A stretch of 64,000 nt of DNA from contig NZ_AP018248.1 of the NCBI RefSeq assembly GCF_002368295.1, positions 6,623,979 through 6,687,978 on the forward strand. Direction: 5' to 3'. The translations under genes were made by a program, and so were the position numbers. Below, one piece after another: positions 28,282-36,416 of this stretch. The first letter of the stretch is position 1. The number at the start of each line of letters is the position of its first letter. The notes under the pieces were generated by a model. It was not told the DNA's origin. It made no database searches and saw only the letters and a program-made list of their open reading frames with translations. Source of the DNA: Tolypothrix tenuis PCC 7101. GTDB taxonomy: Bacteria; Cyanobacteriota; Cyanobacteriia; Cyanobacteriales; Nostocaceae.

Positions 28282-29067
28282 CTATAGTACCAGACCAAAT
28301 AAGTCACAGGCATTTTGGGTGGTTTGATGAGCTATCTCTTCTACTGTTTGCCCACGCAGTTGAGCTATGCTATCTGCTACATAACGGACGTAAGCAGGTT
28401 CATTCCTACCTGTACCTCGTTTGGGGACGGGAGCGAGAAAAGGACAGTCTGTTTCAATGAGCAAGCGATCGCTCGGTACCATTGTGGCGGTAGCTTGGAT
28501 CTGCTTGGCGTTTTTGAAGGTAACTGTCCCGCTAAAGCTAATGTAAAACCCTAAGTCAATGAACCATTGAGCTTCTTCAGGTGTTCCACCCCAACAATGC
28601 ATTACACCCCGTAATTTTTCTCCTTTTTGTTCTCGCCATTTTTGCAACACTTCTCTTACCTGTGCCGCGGCATCACGACAATGGATAATTATCGGTAAAT
28701 TAAGTTCAGTGGCGATCGCTAATTGCGCTTCAAATACCATGCGCTGTTGCTCATAGTTATCTGCTTTACGCAAATCCAGCCCCATTTCCCCCATTGCTAC
28801 TACTTTCGCGTCAGATTGAGCCAACGTTGAGATTTCATCGGCTGTCTGTTCAGTCCATTGTTTAGCATCTAAGGGATGTAAACCTACTGCAAAGCTGAGT
28901 TCGGGAAACTCATGTGCTATGGCTTGGATACTAGGGAATTCTGATGGTTCGACGCAGGAATGTATTAAATGCACTACACCTGCTTCTTGCCATCGCGATC
29001 GCACCGCTGCTAAATCTTGCTGAAAAACGTCAAAGTTAATGTGAACGTGGGTGTCAATTAGCTGCAT
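28282..29067 (-). CDS. tatD: TatD family metal-dependent hydrolase
   Basis: A 261-residue TIM-barrel hydrolase of the TatD DNase family. Metal ligands are visible: DTHVHIN at the N-terminus, the Glu of GEMGLDLRK, the His of IIHCRDA, the His of MHCWGG and the Asp of LIETDCPFLAPVPKRG. Members show 3'-5' exonuclease or DNase activity in vitro. The length is normal. It lies between rpsT and rpoB in an arrangement common in cyanobacteria. Only 70 bp separate it from rpsT, and they hold a heptamer-built hairpin, so co-transcription with rpsT is likely. It has nothing to do with Tat protein export. Confidence 0.93.
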   Translation of the reverse strand: MQLIDTHVHINFDVFQQDLAAVRSRWQEAGVVHLIHSCVEPSEFPSIQAIAHEFPELSFAVGLHPLDAKQWTEQTADEISTLAQSDAKVVAMGEMGLDLRKADNYEQQRMVFEAQLAIATELNLPIIIHCRDAAAQVREVLQKWREQKGEKLRGVMHCWGGTPEEAQWFIDLGFYISFSGTVTFKNAKQIQATATMVPSDRLLIETDCPFLAPVPKRGTGRNEPAYVRYVADSIAQLRGQTVEEIAHQTTQNACDLFGLVL

Positions 29068-29080
29068 TTTGGTTTAAGAG

Positions 29081-29126
29081 TCATTAGTCATTAGTCATTA
29101 GTCATTAGTACCAGACTAATGACTAA
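29081..29126. repeat. TCATTAG heptamers forming a hairpin between rpsT and tatD
   Basis: Four perfect TCATTAG units (29081-29108). The end of the array pairs with the next bases: TTAGTCATTAGT and ACTAATGACTAA form a perfect 12-bp stem with a 5-base loop. It could attenuate read-through from rpsT into tatD. Confidence 0.75.
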
Positions 29127-29137
29127 ATGATTTGGGA

Positions 29138-29434
29138 CTACTGTGCGGTTTGTGTAAGTGGTTTGAGTTTATGAGCCAATCTTGACTTTTTCCTGGCCCC
29201 ATTGTTGGGATGAAGTACACCTCGCTTGACAGCTTTATCAATTTTGCTGTAAGCCTCAGCCAACCGCTCCTGTACTTGTTGATTTAATTCAGGAGTGGGA
29301 TTAGCAGCATAAAGTTGTACTGCACTAAGGTACTTCTTCATCAGCGTCTTAACAGCTGATTTATATGCTTTATTACGCAAACGATTACGTTCTGCGATTT
29401 CGGCGCGCTTGAGAGCAGACTTTGTATTCGCCAC
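29138..29434 (-). CDS. rpsT: 30S ribosomal protein S20
   Basis: A 98-residue S20, which binds 16S rRNA in the small subunit. The highly basic helices are typical: ANTKSALKRAEIAERNRLRN, AYKSAVKTLMKKYL and the conserved SKIDKAVKRGVLHPNNGARKK. The start is GTG 29434, which gives VANTKSALK as in homologues; a longer frame to 29467 would add an atypical hydrophobic extension. A TGGAA stretch upstream is a weak ribosome binding site. It is the first gene of the minus-strand block leading to tatD and rpoB, and is divergent from hisD. Confidence 0.97.
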   Translation of the reverse strand: MANTKSALKRAEIAERNRLRNKAYKSAVKTLMKKYLSAVQLYAANPTPELNQQVQERLAEAYSKIDKAVKRGVLHPNNGARKKSRLAHKLKPLTQTAQ

Positions 29435-29478
29435 AGTCAGTTCCAAAAAGACTATTAATATGTACACACACTACTAGA

Positions 29479-30216
29479 TTTACTAATATAGCATCCAGAT
29501 CGCCAATGTTAAGATTTCCGAAAAAATATCACTGTTGAGTTTTTTAGAAATATGGGGCATGGGGCATCGGGCATTGGATACTTTATTGAGTGGGAAATCC
29601 CTGCTCTATCTCATGGATTTGCAACTGTTGACGGGTACTGTCAATTTTGGCGCAGGTTTTAGATGTGCGTTCAACTCTGAGAAATGCGTTAAGATAAAAT
29701 ACTCCTATAAAGAATCATAGTTATCTTAGCTCCGTGGTGGATGCGTTAGGAGTCAGATTGCCGATGTACTATTTTTATATATCAGCGGCAAATAGCTATT
29801 ACTAGTTGCAGTTCAAGGCGGAAATTTAGAGATTGAACACATTGTTTCGCAATCGCTGTTAGCTAGTAGAATTAAGAAAAGTCAGTAAAAATTATACTCA
29901 GTCCCTAACTAATTTCTCGATTCAGAGTGAGTTGATGTGCAAACACATGATATCTCTACTGGCGGGCAATTGAGTGATGGGATCAAAGGGTAGTGGAACT
30001 TGGCACGCCGACTCCCTGCTACAAGCCGCTAAAGCTTGTGGGAATGAGCAATGAATTCGCCTACTCAAGCAATACAGCAGTGATAACACTGGAAGTATCA
30101 AAAAAATCCAGGTTAAGCTAGAGAAGAGAATTAGCGTCAGCTTGGTACCTCTTGGGGGAAAAAGCAAAACTGATTCTCAGGCGGGAACATTCTAATTTTG
30201 GCATTGTCCTTACTCC
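29479..30216. other. Gene-free region between rpsT and hisD
   Basis: About 740 bp between divergent genes. It contains short GGGCAT-type heptamers near 29560-29577 but no credible gene. It presumably holds the promoters of rpsT (minus) and hisD (plus). Confidence 0.5.
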
Positions 30217-31518
30217 ATGCTGCGAATCATTACTCAGCAGGCAGACGTTATAGCAGAACTACAACGTATCTGCGATCGCACCCATGATGACCAGGTGCTT
30301 CACAAAGAGGCAACGGTGCGAGAAGTGTTACAAGCAGTGAAGCGCCAAGGCAACAAGGCTGTGTTACATTATACAGCCGAATTTGACAACCAAACTCTCA
30401 AGCCAGAGGAACTGCGCGTTACAGGTTCAGAACTAGATACAGCTTACCAACAAGTTTCTCAGGAGTTGCTGGCAGCGATTCGGCTGGCTTGCCAACAAAT
30501 TGAAGCCTTTCACCGTAAGCGAGTACCAAAAAGTTGGGTAGAGTTTGGTGATGATGATGTAGTACTGGGCAAACGCTACAATCCTGTGGATTGTGCTGGT
30601 TTATATGTGCCTAGTGGTCGCTCTGGCTATCCTAGCACGGTACTAATGAATGCAATTCCGGCCAAGGTGGCTGGTGTACCGCGCTTAGTTATGGTAACTC
30701 CTCCAGGAGCAGGCAAAGCAATTAGCCCGGCTGTTTTAGTCGCAGCCCAAGAAGTAGGCATTCAAGAAATTTATCGCGTTGGGGGCGCACAAGCGATCGC
30801 GGCTTTAGCCTATGGTACAGAAACAATTCCTAAAGTTAATGTTATTGCTGGCCCAGGTAATATTTATGTGACACTGGCAAAAAAATTGGTCTATGGTACT
30901 GTTGGCATTGATTGTTTAGCTGGGCCAAGCGAAGTGCTAATTATTGCCGATGAAACCGCAAATCCCGTACATGTGGCTACTGATATGTTAGCACCAGCGG
31001 AACATGACCCGATGGCAGCAGCGATTTTGTTGACTACGGATGCGGCTTTGGCAAAAAACGTACAAGTTGCTGTGGAAAGACAATTGGTAGATCATCCCCG
31101 CAGAATAGATACAGAAAAAGCGATCGCTCATTATGGCTTAATTGTGATTGTAGAATCCCTCGATGCCGCAGCAGAACTGGCTAATGAGTTTGCCCCTGAA
31201 CATTTAGAATTAGAAATTCAAGACCCTTGGGAATTACTACCAAAAATTCGCCATGCTGGGGCCATTTTCTTAGGAGACTCTACACCGGAAGCGATAGGGC
31301 ATTATTTAGCTGGGCCAAATCATACTTTGCCTACTTCTGGTGCAGCTCGTTATGCTTCGGGGTTGGGTGTAGAAACTTTCATGAAACACTCCAATATTAT
31401 TCAATACTCCCAATCTGCATTGCAGAAGGTGGCTGGTGCAATAGATATATTGGCAACAGCAGAGGGATTTCCATCTCACGCCGATTCAGTAAGAAGACGA
31501 ATTCAGCGTGAAGAATGA
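30217..31518 (+). CDS. hisD: Histidinol dehydrogenase
   Basis: A 433-residue enzyme for the last two steps of histidine synthesis, the NAD-dependent four-electron oxidation of histidinol to histidine. The family blocks are all present: GLYVPSGRSGYPSTVLMN, IYRVGGAQAIAALAYGTE, GPGNIYVTLAKK, GIDCLAGPSEVLIIADE and ATDMLAPAEHDPMA, then LANEFAPEHLELE and GPNHTLPTSGAARYASGL. Zinc and catalytic residues lie in AEHDP, APEHLE and GPNHTLPT. The ATG at 30217 gives the standard length. It is a single gene, as his genes are normally scattered in cyanobacteria. Confidence 0.98.
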   Translation: MLRIITQQADVIAELQRICDRTHDDQVLHKEATVREVLQAVKRQGNKAVLHYTAEFDNQTLKPEELRVTGSELDTAYQQVSQELLAAIRLACQQIEAFHRKRVPKSWVEFGDDDVVLGKRYNPVDCAGLYVPSGRSGYPSTVLMNAIPAKVAGVPRLVMVTPPGAGKAISPAVLVAAQEVGIQEIYRVGGAQAIAALAYGTETIPKVNVIAGPGNIYVTLAKKLVYGTVGIDCLAGPSEVLIIADETANPVHVATDMLAPAEHDPMAAAILLTTDAALAKNVQVAVERQLVDHPRRIDTEKAIAHYGLIVIVESLDAAAELANEFAPEHLELEIQDPWELLPKIRHAGAIFLGDSTPEAIGHYLAGPNHTLPTSGAARYASGLGVETFMKHSNIIQYSQSALQKVAGAIDILATAEGFPSHADSVRRRIQREE

Positions 31519-31695
31519 TTGAAAGTGCGGAATTTTTGCTTATACTTTTGGTAAAAGTCAATAGATGGCTGCAAACCAAGAGTTTGGCTAATCAGGTCAT
31601 ATACAAACTTGGCTTACAGCTAGTTGTTGGTATAGCTGCCAACAAACTTCAGTAAGTATGTGTTTAAGGGGTCTACTCTTGAGGAGACAAGGGCG

Positions 31696-32121
31696 GTGCT
31701 AAAAACTATTTTGGTAGCTCTGGATGGTTCGGAAATTGCAGAACGGGTAATTCAGACTTTAGATGAATTGGCGCTGTCAGAAGATAGCAAAGTGATTCTC
31801 TGCCATATTTTTCCCACACCAGAGTCGGAGATGGAGCTACCCGCCGATAAACCTCATTCAGATTCACCAACATTGTCTTTTTTTCATATTGAAAAGCAGC
31901 TGCAAGCTTACCAAGAGAGTTTGTCAGTTAAAAGTGCATTAGAACTTGTAAATGGCGATCCTGCGGAAGAGATTATTCGCCTGGCAAATATTTATAATGC
32001 TGATTTGATCGTTATTGGTAGTCGTGGTTTAACAGGAATAAAGCGAATTGTCTTGGGTTCTGTGAGTATTCAAGTTGTAGAAGAAGCTAGTTGTTCGGTG
32101 TTGGTGGTAAAGCCCAATTAG
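31696..32121 (+). CDS. Universal stress protein (UspA family)
   Basis: A 141-residue single-domain universal stress protein. The N-terminal strand KTILVALDGSEIAERVI and the C-terminal nucleotide-binding loop VIGSRGLTGIKRIVLGSVS (G-x2-G-x9-G-S pattern) identify an ATP-binding member. I prefer GTG 31696, with AGGAG 9 bases upstream, over the GTG at 31660, because the core strand then begins at residue 2 as in the family. The middle contains an acidic/His insertion before the ERV helix partner. Its role in stress is inferred from the family only. It is followed 28 bp later by a Uma2 gene on the same strand. Confidence 0.9.
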   Translation: MLKTILVALDGSEIAERVIQTLDELALSEDSKVILCHIFPTPESEMELPADKPHSDSPTLSFFHIEKQLQAYQESLSVKSALELVNGDPAEEIIRLANIYNADLIVIGSRGLTGIKRIVLGSVSIQVVEEASCSVLVVKPN

Positions 32122-32149
32122 AATGAAGTAAAGGCAATACAATAATGCC

Positions 32150-32746
32150 ATGACAACAACTCCTGCAGTCACTAAAAGACTAACTTTTAAGGAATATTTA
32201 GCTTATGACGATGGCACCGATACCCGCTATGAATTGGTCAATGGAGAACTAATTCCAATGAGTTTGGGAAGTGCGGAACATGGTGCAGTTGCAGAATTTT
32301 TAAATGTTTGTTTCCGCAGTGAAATTAACCGTTTAAAGTTAGATTGGACTTCTAAACAAATGGTTATTGGTATTCGTTCCCCACGTGCTGGGCGATGGGA
32401 TACCTCCAGAATTCCAGATGTAGTGGTGATTCCCATGTCTCAGTGGCGTGAGTTAAGAAACCGCGAAGCAGTAATTGAACTCAATAAACCACCACCGTTG
32501 TTAGTTGTAGAAATCGTCAGTGAATCAACAAAGATTGTTGATTATCGAGCTAAACGAGTTGAGTATAACGTCCTCAATATTCCAGAGTATTGGATTGTTT
32601 CTCCTTTACTCAAGAAAGTAACTGTATTCATATTAATTGAAGACTTATACGAACCTGTAGAGTTCGTTGATGGTGATTACATAAAATCTCAAACTTTTCC
32701 AGAGTTGCAATTAACTGTAGAGCAAGTTTTAACTGCTGAAGGTTAA
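32150..32746 (+). CDS. Uma2 family (DUF820) PD-(D/E)XK nuclease-like protein
   Basis: A 198-residue Uma2 protein, a distant relative of the one at 905-1471. The core is TRYELVNGELIPMSLGSAEHG, then RIPDVVVIP, then PPLLVVEIVSESTKIVDYRAKRVEYNVLNIPEYW and a terminal VTVFILIED strand. The D of IPDVV, the E of VVEIVS and the K of YRAKRVEY fit the predicted active site. No substrate is known. It lies 28 bp after the universal stress gene and may be co-transcribed with it. A 134-bp MITE-like element begins 6 bp after its stop. Confidence 0.85.
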   Translation: MTTTPAVTKRLTFKEYLAYDDGTDTRYELVNGELIPMSLGSAEHGAVAEFLNVCFRSEINRLKLDWTSKQMVIGIRSPRAGRWDTSRIPDVVVIPMSQWRELRNREAVIELNKPPPLLVVEIVSESTKIVDYRAKRVEYNVLNIPEYWIVSPLLKKVTVFILIEDLYEPVEFVDGDYIKSQTFPELQLTVEQVLTAEG

Positions 32747-32751
32747 ATTTA

Positions 32752-32885
32752 ATACCAATTCAAATAATGTTTGCGACAGATAAATTCTTTGTAAGGGCAC
32801 GGCATCCTCAATCTTTTGGCATATCAAATATCTTACTGGTGCCGTGCCCCTACCTATCTGTCGCGTTCTTTTTTCAAAATGGTAT
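32752..32885 (+). mobile_element. 134-bp MITE-like foldback element, copy 1
   Basis: It begins ATACCAATT and ends AAAATGGTAT, so its ends are inverted repeats. Inside, GCGACAGAT pairs with ATCTGTCGC and GGGCACGGC with GCCGTGCCC, so the whole unit folds back on itself. It has no coding capacity. A second copy of the same length lies in the opposite orientation at 62916-63049, with about ten differences by eye. Confidence 0.8.
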
Positions 32886-33039
32886 AAATTTTGGATTTTG
32901 GATTCTTTTTGGTGCAAGCACAGCCGTGGGTGGAACAAATCTTAAATGCCAATCTAAAATTTCCAAGCCGCATCCCTTGATGGGTGTAGTCAATTTAAAA
33001 TCTAAAATCCGTCTTGAAAAGTTTGCTCAACGGGGGAAA

Positions 33040-33135
33040 CCCCGCACGCAACTTTTGTCTTCTCTACGAGAGGCTGCGCCCGACGCGAAGCGATGCCGCA
33101 GGCTTTACGACACGCTACGCGAACGCAAAATCTAA
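33040..33135. repeat. GC-rich dispersed palindromic repeat cluster
   Basis: A block with motifs such as GAGGCTGCGCCCGACGCGAAG and CGCTACGCGAAC, unlike its AT-rich surroundings. Related pieces occur at 45275-45295 (GAGACGCTACGCGAAC), at 48130-48152 and in the 26-bp insertion at 40422. Confidence 0.55.
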
Positions 33136-33219
33136 AATTGGTTGACTCAGTGAAATTTTCATTGCTACTATTGGTTGCTTGTGCATGAATTGAGATACGG
33201 CCTACACTTCATTGTATTT

Positions 33220-34554
33220 ATGCATAATGACCCCAGTCCAGACTTGTTTCGCCCTATCAGCAGCGATCAGTTTCTCCCAGCAATTAGTCTCTGGACAACT
33301 CTAGGGGGTTTATTTCTCGTTGGTACTGTAGGTATAGCCTTGGTTTTGGCTGCGGTAACTCACTACAACGTCACTGTTACAGCACCCGCTACAGTTCGCC
33401 CTGCAGGAGATGTACGTTTAGTGCAAGCAGGTAGCGAAGGAGTTGTGAAAAAGATTGTGGTGAAAGAAAATCAGGTAGTGAAATCAGGGGATGCGATCGC
33501 CTATATTGATTCTTCGCAACTAGAAACTAAAAAAAGCCAGCTTTTAGGTACAATTCACCAGAATAATTTACAGTTATCACAAATTGCTGCCCAAGTCAAG
33601 ACGCTACAAACTCAAATCGCTGCAGAATCTAATTCTATGCAACGAGCGATCGCGGCGGCGGCAGCTGACTTGAGGCGCAATCAACGAGATTATCAAGACC
33701 AAAAAATCACCACTTTCACACAAGTGCAAGAAGCTGAAGCCGCGCTGGAATTAGCTAAGGAGGAAATGAAGCGATATCAACAACTAGGAAATACAGGTGC
33801 GATCGCTATTCTGCAAATTAAAGAGAAAGAACAGGCTTATAAAGCGGCATTAGCTAAACTTGAACGTGCTAAAGCTGGGCTTAACCCCAGTAATGCAACG
33901 GTGACCATCGCTAATGAACGTATAGCCCAAGAAAAAGCTAAAGGGGAATCGACACTGGCGACTTTGAAGAAAGAACAAGCAGAACTAATTCGCCGTCAAG
34001 TTGAAATCCAAAACCAGATAAATAGTGACCAAAAAGAATTAACACAGGTTTCTACAGAACTGCAAAAAACCGTCATTCGTACCTCAGAGGCGGGTACGAT
34101 TTTGAAGCTAGAAATTAGAAATACTGGGCAGGTGGTACGTGCGGGAGATGCGATCGCGCAAATTTCCCCTAATCAAGCGCCTTTGGTTGTGAAAGCCCGT
34201 GTAGCGGCGGCTGATATTAGTAAAGTGCGCTTATGTAAAACTACTCAGGTAACGCAATGTACCCAGGGTAAAGTCATTATGCGGGTTTCTGCCTATCCTT
34301 ACCCGGATTATGGCACGCTCAATGGTGCGGTTCGAGGCATTACGGCTGATGCAATTACACCCCAAACTAATAGCAATGTTGCAGCTGTACCTTACTATGA
34401 GGTAACAATCGAACCAGATAAACTGGAGCTAATTAAAGGTAATCAATCCTATACCATTCAACCAGGTATGGAAGTAACGGCCGATATTATTGCCCAGGAA
34501 GAGACGGTATTGACATTTATGTTAAGAAAAGCCAGGTTACTCACAGATTTGTAG
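33220..34554 (+). CDS. HlyD-family membrane fusion / secretion adaptor protein
   Basis: A 444-residue periplasmic adaptor. A short cytoplasmic N-terminus (from ATG 33220) is followed by one membrane helix (LGGLFLVGTVGIALVLAAV), the beta lipoyl half-motif VTVTAPATVRPAGDVRLVQAG and ENQVVKSGDAIAYID. A long coiled-coil hairpin of about 170 residues comes next, then the second half-motif RTSEAGTILKLEIRNTGQVVRAGDAI. The end, IQPGMEVTADIIAQEETVLTFMLRK, is the usual HlyD terminus. Such proteins link an inner-membrane ABC exporter to an outer-membrane channel. No exporter ATPase or TolC-like gene is next to it, so its partner is encoded elsewhere. The frame is open to 33175. Confidence 0.9.
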   Translation: MHNDPSPDLFRPISSDQFLPAISLWTTLGGLFLVGTVGIALVLAAVTHYNVTVTAPATVRPAGDVRLVQAGSEGVVKKIVVKENQVVKSGDAIAYIDSSQLETKKSQLLGTIHQNNLQLSQIAAQVKTLQTQIAAESNSMQRAIAAAAADLRRNQRDYQDQKITTFTQVQEAEAALELAKEEMKRYQQLGNTGAIAILQIKEKEQAYKAALAKLERAKAGLNPSNATVTIANERIAQEKAKGESTLATLKKEQAELIRRQVEIQNQINSDQKELTQVSTELQKTVIRTSEAGTILKLEIRNTGQVVRAGDAIAQISPNQAPLVVKARVAAADISKVRLCKTTQVTQCTQGKVIMRVSAYPYPDYGTLNGAVRGITADAITPQTNSNVAAVPYYEVTIEPDKLELIKGNQSYTIQPGMEVTADIIAQEETVLTFMLRKARLLTDL

Positions 34555-34631
34555 GCTGTAGTAAGCAATTTCGGATTTAAATTATCAATAATAAAATACT
34601 TACTACAACCCCACCGAAGTTATCAAAAATT

Positions 34632-35018
34632 TTATGATTTTTGGCTTGCTAAAAATTGCCGCAAACTCAATAAACTGAAAGTTTGTCCCAAATTTAACGG
34701 TAACAATGAGACTCCTTCTAAGCGGGACTGCACCCAACCTTCTCCCCAATACCATTCATGAAAACCATCAATTCCGCCACTCAGTAACAAGCGTAGACAA
34801 TTAGGTTTCACCACACTTACTTGATGATGAATTTGTATAGGCCCTGTCCAGGTAGTAAACTGAAACCCGGACTGTAGTTCTTCTGGCATTCCAGAAGCAA
34901 AGCGTTGCCCTAAAAGCCATTTTTGTAATTGCGCTGGACGCAGCAGACTGTCATGGATAGAATTTGCTGATGCTTCGATTTCTATCCGCAGTTGACTTTT
35001 TTGAAAAGTACCTAGCAT
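34632..35018 (-). CDS. SRPBCC-like hypothetical protein
   Basis: A 128-residue protein that looks like a small START/SRPBCC fold: a first strand QLRIEIEASANSIHDSLL, helix LRPAQLQKWLLGQ, then strands GFQFTTWTGPIQIHHQVSVV and NCLRLLLSGGIDGFHEWYWG, and a long C-terminal helix (LRQFLASQ). Members bind hydrophobic ligands, but no ligand can be proposed here. There is no signal peptide. It is convergent with the HlyD-type gene and divergent from hslO. The assignment to the superfamily is by pattern and only moderately sure; that it is a real gene is likely. Confidence 0.7.
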   Translation of the reverse strand: MLGTFQKSQLRIEIEASANSIHDSLLRPAQLQKWLLGQRFASGMPEELQSGFQFTTWTGPIQIHHQVSVVKPNCLRLLLSGGIDGFHEWYWGEGWVQSRLEGVSLLPLNLGQTFSLLSLRQFLASQKS

Positions 35019-35238
35019 TTTTTAGGATGACACTGAGCCAAAATTAATTACTATTTTAGTAGTATGACAAATATAGAATCAAAAATCAGAAAAGAATTAG
35101 GATTTCTGCATTTAAATATCAAGCTGGGCAATCAATTATTTATTTTTCTCTAGCAGTTAAATTTGATTTTTGAAACCTGCTGCAGATAGGCAGAGTTTAT
35201 ATATTGATGTACTGTCGGGAAATCACTACCTACAGAAC

Positions 35239-35290
35239 TTAGTATGAGAAAGATGTTTAAGTTTAGTTTAGATATACTAAGTTATACTAA
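35239..35290 (+). promoter_or_regulatory. Repeated TATACTAA boxes upstream of hslO
   Basis: TATACTAA occurs at 35273-35280 and 35283-35290, one helical turn apart, and a near inverted copy TTAGTATG at 35239-35246. They lie 68 to 119 bases before the hslO ATG. They may be operator half-sites, or TATACT -10 elements. The rest of the 35019-35357 gap shows nothing else. Confidence 0.35.
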
Positions 35291-35357
35291 ATAAGAATTT
35301 AGTGTCCCAGCCTCATAGCAGAGGCGTTTAGTAACATACTATTTGGTAAGGTTTTTC

Positions 35358-36263
35358 ATGGCGGATCAATTAATTCGCGCCACGGCCGCCGACGGTGGGA
35401 TTAGAGCCGTAGGTGTGATCACTACGCGCCTCACAGAAGAAGCAAGACAACGTCACAAGCTATCTTATGTGGCAACAGCAGCACTGGGGCGGACTATGGC
35501 AGCAGGTTTGTTAATGGCTTCTAGTATGAAGCGGCCAGGCTCTAGAGTAAACGTCCGGGTGAAAGGTGACGGCCCCTTGAGTGGCATTTTGGTAGATGCT
35601 GGGTTAGATGGCACAGTGCGTGGCTACGTAGGTAACCCATCTATAGAGTTACCACCTAACGCTAAGGGTAAATTAGATGTTGGTGGTGCAGTAGGTAAGG
35701 GTTTTCTCTATGTTGTCCGGGATATCGGTTATGGCTACCCTTACTCGAGTACAGTAGAACTGGTTTCTGGTGAAATTGGCGATGATGTCGCCCATTACCT
35801 GGTAAGTTCCGAACAAACACCTTCAGCACTGGTTTTAGGTGTATTTGTGGGCGCAAATGGCGTAACGGCGGCGGGTGGATTGTTGGTGCAAGTGCTACCC
35901 AAAGCTGCTAGAGATGAAGCTTTAGTGGCAACCTTGGAATCACGAGTAGCTGCTTTATCAGGATTTACACCATTATTGCAAGCAGGCAAGACCTTGCCAG
36001 AAATCTTCACAGATTTGCTGGGAGATATGGATCTGAAAATATTTCCCGAAAGCCAAATTCTACGCTTCCACTGTGGTTGCTCCTTTGACCGGATGTTAGG
36101 AGCATTAAAAATCTTGGGAGAAGCTGAACTACAAGATATGATCGTGAAAGATGATGGCGCTGAAGCCACTTGCGACTTTTGCGGCCGAGTCTACCAGGCC
36201 AGCAGCGATCAGTTGGCTCAGTTAATTGTCGATTTGCAGACGGAATCTTCGGTCTCTGGTTAG
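35358..36263 (+). CDS. hslO: Redox-regulated chaperone Hsp33
   Basis: A 301-residue Hsp33, a cytosolic holdase switched on by oxidation. The zinc-thiolate switch is intact near the C-terminus: FHCGCSFDRM (CXC) and ATCDFCGRVY (CXXC). The N-terminal domain is typical (IRATAADGGIRAVGVITT, MKRPGSRVNVRVKGDGPLSG, FLYVVRDIGYGYPYSS). ATG 35358 gives the family start MADQLIRATA; the frame opens 15 bases earlier. It is a single gene, preceded by a set of TATACTAA boxes that may matter for its control. Confidence 0.97.
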   Translation: MADQLIRATAADGGIRAVGVITTRLTEEARQRHKLSYVATAALGRTMAAGLLMASSMKRPGSRVNVRVKGDGPLSGILVDAGLDGTVRGYVGNPSIELPPNAKGKLDVGGAVGKGFLYVVRDIGYGYPYSSTVELVSGEIGDDVAHYLVSSEQTPSALVLGVFVGANGVTAAGGLLVQVLPKAARDEALVATLESRVAALSGFTPLLQAGKTLPEIFTDLLGDMDLKIFPESQILRFHCGCSFDRMLGALKILGEAELQDMIVKDDGAEATCDFCGRVYQASSDQLAQLIVDLQTESSVSG

Positions 36264-36416
36264 GGTGTAAAACCACACTGATTTTTCCAATTGTTGATGG
36301 TATCTGTGGCGAAAGATAATAAAAAATGTAGCTTTTTAATTATGAGAAAGTTACTATGGCAACAATGGAATTATCGATCTACAACAGATCGCTATTCAAT
36401 TATTTTGGTGTGAGAG

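Noticed and set aside
32767..33135. 122-codon plus-strand frame
   Set aside because: It lies across the MITE-like element and the palindromic repeat cluster, so it is repeat DNA read by chance.
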